From the NCBI RefSeq assembly GCF_001279585.1, contig NZ_LGEC01000074.1:1-64000 (forward strand): a stretch of 64,000 nucleotides of DNA. The letters run 5' to 3'. The translations under genes and the position numbers were made by a program. Below are positions 58,579 through 64,000 of this stretch, in pieces. Below the pieces are notes generated by a model. The model worked only from the letters and a program-made list of their open reading frames with translations. It ran no database searches and was not told the origin of the DNA. Position 1 is the first letter of the stretch. Each line of letters opens with the position of its first letter. The DNA comes from Nocardiopsis sp. NRRL B-16309 (GTDB taxonomy: Bacteria > Actinomycetota > Actinomycetes > Streptosporangiales > Streptosporangiaceae).

Positions 58579-59250
58579 GTGCTCTACGGTGCGTTGCGGC
58601 AGACCGCGGCGATGCTCGCCCGGACCCTGTGCCGCCCGACCATCGAGGGCCGTGAGAACGTCCCTGCCCGCGGCGCCGTCCTGCTGGCCAGCAACCACCT
58701 GTCGTTCGTCGACAGCGTGGTCATCCCGCTCTCGGTCACGCACCGGCGGGTGCGCTTCCTGGCCAAGAGCGACTACTTCGAGGGCACCGGCCTCAAGGGT
58801 CGGGCCACCAGGACCGTGTTCAGTTCCCTGGGGGCGATGCCGGTGCAGCGCGGCAACGCCCGCGACGCGCTGCTGTCGCTGGAGATGATGCTCGACCGGC
58901 TCCGCGAGGGCGAGGCGTGCGTGGTCTACCCCGAGGGCACCCGCTCCCGGGACGGACGCCTGTACCGGGGGCGCACCGGAGTGGCGCACCTGGCCATGGA
59001 GTCCAAGGCGCCGGTCGTCCCGGTGGCGGTCTCGGGCACGCAGCGGGTCCAGCCGATCGGCGCGTCGATGCCTCGGCCGCACCCGTTCACGGTGCGCTTC
59101 GGGGAGCCGTTGGACTTCTCCACCGGCTACGACCACCTGGCTCCGGGCAAGGCGCGCCGGGTGATCACCGACCGCGTCATGGACGCCATCCACGAGCTGT
59201 CCGGCCAGGAGCGCGCGCACGAGTACAACACCTACAGCACCGAGGAGTGA
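58579..59250 (+). CDS. plsC: 1-acyl-sn-glycerol-3-phosphate acyltransferase family protein
   Basis: 223 residues. The acyltransferase motifs are in order: NHLSFVDS (NHxxxxD, about residue 40), the glycerol-phosphate-binding region near PVQRGNARDALL, VVYPEGTRSRDG (EGTRS) and APVVPVAVSGT. It transfers an acyl chain to lysophosphatidic acid or a similar acceptor in phospholipid synthesis. GTG 58579 follows GAGGGAGAACAC. It is preferred over an in-frame GTG at 58540. Confidence 0.93.
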   Translation: MLYGALRQTAAMLARTLCRPTIEGRENVPARGAVLLASNHLSFVDSVVIPLSVTHRRVRFLAKSDYFEGTGLKGRATRTVFSSLGAMPVQRGNARDALLSLEMMLDRLREGEACVVYPEGTRSRDGRLYRGRTGVAHLAMESKAPVVPVAVSGTQRVQPIGASMPRPHPFTVRFGEPLDFSTGYDHLAPGKARRVITDRVMDAIHELSGQERAHEYNTYSTEE

Positions 59251-59503
59251 GACCCCGGCGCAGATGTCCGGATGGTCGACGGCCGCGCTCGTGCGCGACC
59301 GCCGCCACGCGGTGAGCGTGGAGCCGCACGGCCCCGCGTGACAGCGCCGTCGTCCGCGCCCGTGGTCGAACCGTTCCGCCAGTGCCATAGGTCCCGGAAC
59401 CGATGGGCGCTCGCGTGCTCGGAAGGTGCGTCGTACCCGGGCGCCCGCCCGCGGTGGCGCCTAGCGTGAGGATCAGGACGCGATCGGCGACGAGGGGGAC
59501 TCC

Positions 59504-60400
59504 GTGGGCGAGGGAGCGGCGCGGCCGGTGGTGGCCGCGGTGGACGGGAGCGAACAGAGCTTGCGGGCCCTGGACTGGGCCGCCGACGAGGCCCGGATCC
59601 GGGACCGCGGACTGCGCGTCGTCCACGCCTTCGAGTGGCCGATGCGCCGCGTCGCGGCCAGGGGAGCACCGGGGTTCGACCCCGACGACTTCGCACGACG
59701 CATTCTGGACGACGCACGGGAGCGGGCCGGTGCGCGCACACCCGAGGTGGCCATCGAACCGGTCTACGTCGACGGCGACACCGTACCGGTGCTGCTGACG
59801 CAGGCCAGGGACGCGGAGGTCCTGGTCATGGGGTCGCGGGGTCTGGGAACCCTGGGGTCGGCGGTGCTCGGTTCCACCGGGACGCGGCTCGCGGCGGAGG
59901 CCGCCTGCCCCGTCGTGGTGGTCCCGTCCAACGCGGACGGACCCCGGTCCGGCCGGATCGTGGTGGCCGTCGACGGCTCGCCCGCCTCGATGGCGGCACT
60001 GGACTGGGCGTTCACCGTCGCCGAGGACCACGAAGCGACCCTGGCCGTCACCATGGTCTGCGACGACCCGCCGAGCCTGTTCGCCGGACCGCTGGCGAAG
60101 GCGGCCTACCGCGGCCCGTCCGAGTCCGAGCGCGCGGCCGCCCAGGAGATCGCCCGTGAGTTGCTCGTCGAGGCCACCGGGCCGGGCCGCGAACACCACC
60201 CGGGGGTGCGGGTGACGGAGGTCGTGGTCGCCGGGCACGCGGCCCGGCGGTTGATCCGCGAGGCCGAGGACGCCGACCTGCTCGTGGTGGGATCGCGCGG
60301 GCACGGCGGGTTCGCGGGGATGCTGCTGGGCTCGGTGAGCCAGTCCGTCCTCACGCACTCCACCCGGCCCGTGGCGGTCGTCCGCGCACCGCGGGACTGA
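59504..60400 (+). CDS. Universal stress protein, tandem UspA domains
   Basis: 298 residues with two UspA modules (about 6-145 and 152-296). Each has the ATP-binding signature: MGSRGLGTLGSAVLGSTGTR and VGSRGHGGFAGMLLGSVSQS, plus AVDGS at the start of each module. Two-domain Usps are common in actinobacteria (many under dormancy or stress control). GTG 59504 follows GAGGGGG. It stands alone, with 253 bp upstream and 345 bp downstream free of genes. Confidence 0.95.
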   Translation: MGEGAARPVVAAVDGSEQSLRALDWAADEARIRDRGLRVVHAFEWPMRRVAARGAPGFDPDDFARRILDDARERAGARTPEVAIEPVYVDGDTVPVLLTQARDAEVLVMGSRGLGTLGSAVLGSTGTRLAAEAACPVVVVPSNADGPRSGRIVVAVDGSPASMAALDWAFTVAEDHEATLAVTMVCDDPPSLFAGPLAKAAYRGPSESERAAAQEIARELLVEATGPGREHHPGVRVTEVVVAGHAARRLIREAEDADLLVVGSRGHGGFAGMLLGSVSQSVLTHSTRPVAVVRAPRD

Positions 60401-60745
60401 CGCCCGCGGGCGACGCTTCCGACGGGCCGGTCCCGGGACACGGCAGGATGCCCGGGACACTCCCAACCCGCCCCCGGACCGCGATGGACCGGGTCCGGCA
60501 TCACGCGAGCTTCTTCCGGAACACGACAGGCCGTTGCCAGGACACGCCCGGCCCGGCCTCCCGGACGCCTGTGCCCGCGACACCCCCGGCCCGGCCGCGG
60601 GTCACAACGGGCCCGGTCCCCAGGCACGACGGATCCGGTTCCGAGACGCACGCGCCCTGAGCGGGATCGGCGCCGCCCGGTCCCGGCGCGCCATGGCGGC
60701 CCCAGGACACACGCCTCGCGGGCGGGGCTGGACTACCCTGCCCCC
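60401..60745. other. Intergenic, loosely repetitive GC-rich DNA
   Basis: 345 bp without a gene. CCCGGGACAC occurs twice (about 60431 and 60450), and variants of GGACAC/CGACAC with CCCGGCCCGGCC recur up to about 60600, as in a diverged tandem repeat. Confidence 0.4.
60734..60739 (+). promoter_or_regulatory. -10 box of the phosphoesterase gene, leaderless
   Basis: TACCCT ends 6 nt before ATG 60746; only GCCCCC intervenes. Confidence 0.6.
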
Positions 60746-61240
60746 ATGCGCGTGCTCCTGCTGTCCGACACCCACATCCCCCGCCGTGCCCGCGACCTGC
60801 CCGAACGCGTGTGGGACGAGGTCGACCGGGCCGACGTCGTCGTGCACGCGGGCGACTGGTGCGACGCGGAGAGCCTGGACCGCCTGGCGGCCCGCGCCCG
60901 CCGCCTGGTCGCCGTGTACGGCAACAACGACGGGCCGGACCTACGCGCCCGGCTGCCCGAGATCGCCCGCGCCACGCTCGGCGGGGTGCGCTTCGCCGTC
61001 GTGCACGAGACCGGGGCGGCCCGCGGCCGGGAGAAGCGGTGCGAGCGGCGCTTCAGCGACAGCGACGTGCTGGTGTTCGGGCACTCCCACATCCCCTGGG
61101 ACACGCGCGCCCCCTCGGGCCTGCGGCTGCTCAATCCCGGTTCGCCCACCGACCGGCGCCGCCAGCCGCACCACACGTACATGACGCTGGAGGCCGCCGA
61201 CGGCGACGTCCGCGGCGTCCGGCTGCACGAGCTGCCCTGA
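60746..61240 (+). CDS. YfcE/MJ0936-type metallophosphoesterase
   Basis: 164 residues with the full calcineurin-like motif set: SDTH (7-10), HAGD (about 35), GNND (about 59), the VVHE histidine and GHSHIPWDTR. The length is that of compact single-domain phosphodiesterases, which cleave bis-pNPP-like or 2',3'-cyclic substrates in vitro; the natural substrate is unknown. The gene stands alone, and TACCCT at 6 nt from ATG 60746 predicts a leaderless transcript. Confidence 0.93.
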   Translation: MRVLLLSDTHIPRRARDLPERVWDEVDRADVVVHAGDWCDAESLDRLAARARRLVAVYGNNDGPDLRARLPEIARATLGGVRFAVVHETGAARGREKRCERRFSDSDVLVFGHSHIPWDTRAPSGLRLLNPGSPTDRRRQPHHTYMTLEAADGDVRGVRLHELP

Positions 61241-61256
61241 CCGGCCCGCGCCGACA

Positions 61257-61425
61257 CCGGCGCCCTGGACCGGACGAGGCGCCCAAGGGTTCCCCGGGCC
61301 CCACGCTCCCCCGGCGATCTGGAACCGCCGAGGCGCCAGAGGTTCTCACGTGGTGCCCCACTCCCCCCGGCGCCCTGGAGCGGCCGAGGTACGCCGAAGG
61401 TTCACCGAACCCCACGCTCCCCCGG
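61257..61425. repeat. Tandem repeat, three units of about 55 bp
   Basis: Units 61257-61310 (54 bp), 61311-61366 (56 bp) and 61367-61421 (55 bp), then a partial fourth. Each starts CCGGCG(C/A), has CTGGA(A)CCG, CGAGG, GGTTC and ends CCCAC(G)CTCCC. It occupies half the gap between the phosphoesterase and hydrolase genes. Confidence 0.85.
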
Positions 61426-61579
61426 CGTCACGTTCGCACCGATCACGGGTCGGGGACTTGCCTTGCGCCCCCAGATCGTGAAGGTTTTCTTCTAAGCTCA
61501 TGCTGACAGTCGCATTCGGTGTCGGCCCGGTCACGGGACCGCGGCGCGGCCGGTGCGACGGAGGCCGGAAGGAGCCATC

Positions 61580-63220
61580 TTGGCGTACGCACGCCGGAGC
61601 AGCCCCGCGAGCCGCGGAGCCGTCCGGATCCCCCGCACCACCGCCTGCCGCGGCGCACTGGCCGCCGCGATCGCGCTGTGCCTGCTGCACACACCGCACG
61701 CCGCCGCCTCGACGGTGGCGGCGGCCCCCGAGGAACCCGCGCCCCGGCCCTGCCGGGTCGACGACCAGGCCCCGCCCAAACGGCAGCTGCGCGCGGAGTG
61801 GATCGCCGGGGTGTACAACATCGACTGGCCGAGCGCACCGGGACTCACCCCCGACGAACAGCGCGCGGAGCTCACCGAGCTCTACGACCGGGCCCGGGAC
61901 GACGGCCTCAACGCGGTGTTCGTGCAGATCCGGCCCACCGCCGACGCGTTCTGGCCCTCGCCCCACGAACCGTGGTCGGAGTGGCTCAGCGGCGAACAGG
62001 GCCGCGACCCCGGCTACGACCCGCTGGAGTTCGCCGTGGCCGAGGCGCACGAGCGCAACCTGGAGTTCCACGGCTGGTTCAACCCCTACCGCGTGGCCAT
62101 GCACGACGACCCCTCGCGGCTGGCCGAGGACCACCCCGCCCGGCTCCACCCGGACTGGGTCTTCGACTACGGCGGCCGGCTCTACTACGACCCCGGCGTG
62201 CCGGAGGTCCGCGCCTTCGTCATCGAGGCGATGATGGACGCGGTCGAGAACTACGACCTGGACGGCGTGCACTTCGACGACTACTTCTACCCCTATCCCG
62301 TGGCCGGGCAGGAGATCCCCGACCAGGACACCTTCGCCGAGTACGGCGGCGACTTCGACGACATCGGCGACTGGCGGCGCGAGAACGTCGACCGCCTGGT
62401 CCAGGAGATGGACGAGGCCGTACACGACGCGAAGCCGCACGTGCGGTTCGGGGTCAGCCCGTTCGGGATCTGGCGCAACGCCGGCAGCGACCCGGCGGGC
62501 TCGGACACCCGCGGGTTCGAGTCCTACGACGGCATCTACGCCGACAGCCGCCGGTGGGTGGACCAGGGCTGGGTGGACTACATCAACCCGCAGGTCTACT
62601 GGGAGATCGGGCTGCCCGTGGCCGACTACGCCGTGCTCGTGCCCTGGTGGGAGGACGTCGTGGCCGACACCGACGTGCAGCTCTACATCGGCCAGGCCGC
62701 CTACAAGGCGGGCAACGACGGCGCCTGGTCCGACCCGGCCGAACTCGCCCGGCACCTGGAGTTCAACCGGGACCACCCCGGGGTGGACGGCGACGTGTAC
62801 TTCAGCGCGACGTCGCTGCGCACCAACGCCAGGCGGGCCATGGACGAGGTGGTCGCCGAGCACTACGCCCACCCCGCCCTGATCCCGGTCAAGGCGGACC
62901 TGGGCGGCGCCGCGCCCGCGGCGCCCGTGGTGGTACGGGCCCGGCGCGGCGAGGACGGCACCCGCGTGACGATCCGTCCCCGGCCCGGCGAGGAGCCCGC
63001 CTACTACGCGGTGTACGCGGTCGACGGGCGGCCGGACCCGGGCTCGGTGCCGTGCCGGATCGAGGACCCGCGCCACCTGCTCGGCACCGTGCGCGCCGAC
63101 GGGAACCGGCCCACGGAGTTCACCGCCCCGGCCCACGAGGGCGAGCGGACCTACTACGCGACCGCCCTGGACCGGCTGCACCACGAGAGCCCGCCAGGGA
63201 ACCCGCGCCACACGCCCTGA
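61580..63220 (+). CDS. Secreted GH10-like glycosyl hydrolase (GHL10/DUF187 family)
   Basis: 546 residues. TTG 61580 is taken as the start because GGAAGGAG lies 5 nt before it. A signal peptide follows (ALAAAIALCLLHTPHAAA). The TIM barrel (about 75-400) has QLRAEWIAGVYNIDWPS, AVFVQIRPTADAFWPS, FHGWFNPYRV, LDGVHFDDYFYPYP and INPQVYWEIG, all typical of DUF187/GHL10 proteins such as YngK. The C-terminal domain (about 430-545) is a beta-sandwich. Acidic residues in HFDDYFYPYP and the PQVYWE glutamate may be catalytic. The family is thought to act on cell-wall or polysaccharide chains; the substrate is unproven. Confidence 0.9.
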   Translation: MAYARRSSPASRGAVRIPRTTACRGALAAAIALCLLHTPHAAASTVAAAPEEPAPRPCRVDDQAPPKRQLRAEWIAGVYNIDWPSAPGLTPDEQRAELTELYDRARDDGLNAVFVQIRPTADAFWPSPHEPWSEWLSGEQGRDPGYDPLEFAVAEAHERNLEFHGWFNPYRVAMHDDPSRLAEDHPARLHPDWVFDYGGRLYYDPGVPEVRAFVIEAMMDAVENYDLDGVHFDDYFYPYPVAGQEIPDQDTFAEYGGDFDDIGDWRRENVDRLVQEMDEAVHDAKPHVRFGVSPFGIWRNAGSDPAGSDTRGFESYDGIYADSRRWVDQGWVDYINPQVYWEIGLPVADYAVLVPWWEDVVADTDVQLYIGQAAYKAGNDGAWSDPAELARHLEFNRDHPGVDGDVYFSATSLRTNARRAMDEVVAEHYAHPALIPVKADLGGAAPAAPVVVRARRGEDGTRVTIRPRPGEEPAYYAVYAVDGRPDPGSVPCRIEDPRHLLGTVRADGNRPTEFTAPAHEGERTYYATALDRLHHESPPGNPRHTP

Positions 63221-63404
63221 CCCGCCCGCCCGCGTACGGCCGCCGCCGGGCCCGTGAGCGGCGTGCGGGTCCGGGGTCCGCGCCTGCCGCGCGCGGGCAC
63301 GGGTTCCGTAGGCCCGGAGCCCGGTGGCGCCCCACGACGGCCTCTGCCGGGCCCGTGCGACCGCTGTGCCACGGGCCGGTTCGGGCGCGTACAGCGCCTC
63401 GGGA

Positions 63405-63533
63405 GGTCTCAGCACCACCGGGGGTCTCAGCGCCCCCGCCGGTCACAGCACGCCCGGGGGCCCAGCAGGCCCCCGTGGTCTCAGCGCGTCCTCGTGGCCT
63501 CAGCACGCCCCCGCGGTCTCAGCAGCGGCTGCG
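63405..63533. repeat. Tandem repeat, seven units of 18-19 bp
   Basis: Units start at 63405, 63423, 63441, 63459, 63477, 63496 and 63515. Consensus GGTCTCAGCACGCCCCCGT. The last unit supplies the stop codon (TCA, 63519-63521 on the + strand) of the minus-strand gene. Confidence 0.88.
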
Positions 63534-64000
63534 CAGTTCCTCGACGCCCTCGCCCGTGAGGTCGTCGCAGTAGGCCGCGCGCCCGGTCATCGCCATGATC
63601 AGCGCCAGCGTCGGACCCTCGACCTCAGGACCCGAACCGCTCTCGAAGGGGCCGTCGGTCGCGGTCAGGCGCAGACCGCCGATACGGCCCTTGGCCACGA
63701 CCACCAGGTCGCTCCCCCGGTGGTACTCGGCCACCCGGGTCAGCACCCCGATCGGCACGTCCCGCTCGATCCCCAGCGGTCGACGGATGTCCTGGGCGTG
63801 CACGACGGTCTCGGCGAGCCACGTCACCACCGGCCCCATCGGCGAGGTCGTGCTGGTGACGACCCGCTCGAAGCCCTCCAGCGTCTCCTGTGGCGTCTCG
63901 CCCAGGTGCTCGGCCAGCCGCATCGCCACCTGGCGGTCGAAGTCGAACCGGCAGCGGATCACCCCGGCCATCCAGCGCCACCGGTTGAGGCTCGCGCCCG
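63519..64000 (-). CDS. Maleylpyruvate-isomerase-like / DinB-fold protein, N-terminus outside the window (partial)
   Basis: The frame is open to the window edge, so only about the last 160 residues are seen (from ASLNRWRWMAGVIRCRFDFD). FDRQVAMRLAEHLGETPQET, MGPVVTWLAETVVHAQDIRR (with the metal-binding histidine of the last helix), then LGIERDVPIGVLTRVAEYHRG match the mycothiol-dependent maleylpyruvate isomerase family. Its C-terminal part resembles the sterol-carrier-like end of that family (VAKGRIGGLRLTATDGPFES). Function is not assured by family membership. The stop lies in the seventh unit of the tandem repeat. The usual N-terminal four-helix part with the first metal histidines is not seen. 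Confidence 0.8.
   Translation of the reverse strand, partial: GASLNRWRWMAGVIRCRFDFDRQVAMRLAEHLGETPQETLEGFERVVTSTTSPMGPVVTWLAETVVHAQDIRRPLGIERDVPIGVLTRVAEYHRGSDLVVVAKGRIGGLRLTATDGPFESGSGPEVEGPTLALIMAMTGRAAYCDDLTGEGVEELRSRC

Noticed and set aside
63405..63533. CRISPR array
   Set aside because: Repeats are 18-19 bp and directly adjacent without unique spacers, and there are no cas genes; it is a simple tandem repeat.
1..64000. tRNA, rRNA, IS elements, attachment sites
   Set aside because: No cloverleaf-ending TTCGA-type arms with matching stems, no rRNA sequence, no transposase or integrase motifs and no terminal inverted repeats were recognised by eye; tRNAscan-SE and ISfinder would be decisive.

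Overview
The window reads as part of the chromosome of a high-GC filamentous actinomycete, most likely Nocardiopsis or a close relative. This is inferred from gene content and style, not from a marker gene. The evidence is: extreme GC with C/G third positions; many GTG and three TTG starts; many apparently leaderless genes with a TANNNT box 6-7 nt before the start codon; an AfsR/SARP regulator; a MoxR-DUF58-VWA operon; DUF1918/DUF1876 proteins; and a mycothiol-type maleylpyruvate-isomerase-like protein. I see no rRNA, tRNA, CRISPR array, insertion sequence or phage gene.

Layout. 0-4.4 kb: tail of an ABC exporter, soxR, a membrane protein, RNase HI, a VOC protein, peptide deformylase and a SUKH protein. 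4.7-6.6 kb: a NarL-type two-component pair. 6.7-10.1 kb: a degenerate acyl-CoA-ligase-like protein and a Bcr/CflA exporter. 10.2-12.6 kb: a DUF3037/HipA-like kinase pair and a membrane-anchored pseudokinase lobe. 12.9-16 kb: MoxR/DUF58/VWA operon. 16.1-17.6 kb: HAD and NUDIX enzymes. 18.1-19.6 kb: two adjacent secreted-protein genes, both frameshifted; the second is a zinc metallopeptidase whose HExxHxxGxxH motif is out of frame. 19.7-26 kb: amino-acid permease, a DUF1918-DUF1876 fusion, two RNA/small-molecule methyltransferases and a CNNM/CorC pair. 26-28.7 kb: ohr/ohrR and an ALDH7-type dehydrogenase. 28.8-32.5 kb: a C15-peptidase homologue lacking its cysteine and two tandem NodB deacetylases. 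32.6-37.2 kb: ALDH with divergent TetR, a secreted hydrolase and a lipoprotein.

37.3-44.4 kb holds a homogentisate (tyrosine/phenylacetate) catabolic operon of five genes on the minus strand, read away from a divergent MarR regulator, with a MarR-like operator in front of the first operon gene. It encodes an MBL-fold protein, a flavin hydroxylase, HmgA, an unknown protein and fumarylacetoacetase. It has no recognisable maleylacetoacetate isomerase, so the unknown protein is a positional candidate. 44.4-49.4 kb: class V aminotransferase, Eis-like acetyltransferase, BadF-type sugar kinase and a flavoprotein disulfide-reductase relative. 49.5-55.4 kb: a 1078-aa AfsR-like regulator divergent from an NADPH:FMN reductase and a DHA2 exporter. 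55.7-64 kb: TRIC channel, LysR with a divergent Ser/Thr dehydratase, an acyltransferase, universal stress protein, phosphoesterase, a secreted GH10-like hydrolase and a partial DinB-fold protein. Two short tandem-repeat tracts (about 55 bp x3; 18-19 bp x7) lie in the last 3 kb.

Operons are short and are closed by strong GC hairpins, mostly between convergent genes. The first 8.7 kb is markedly C-rich on the + strand regardless of gene direction, unlike the rest.
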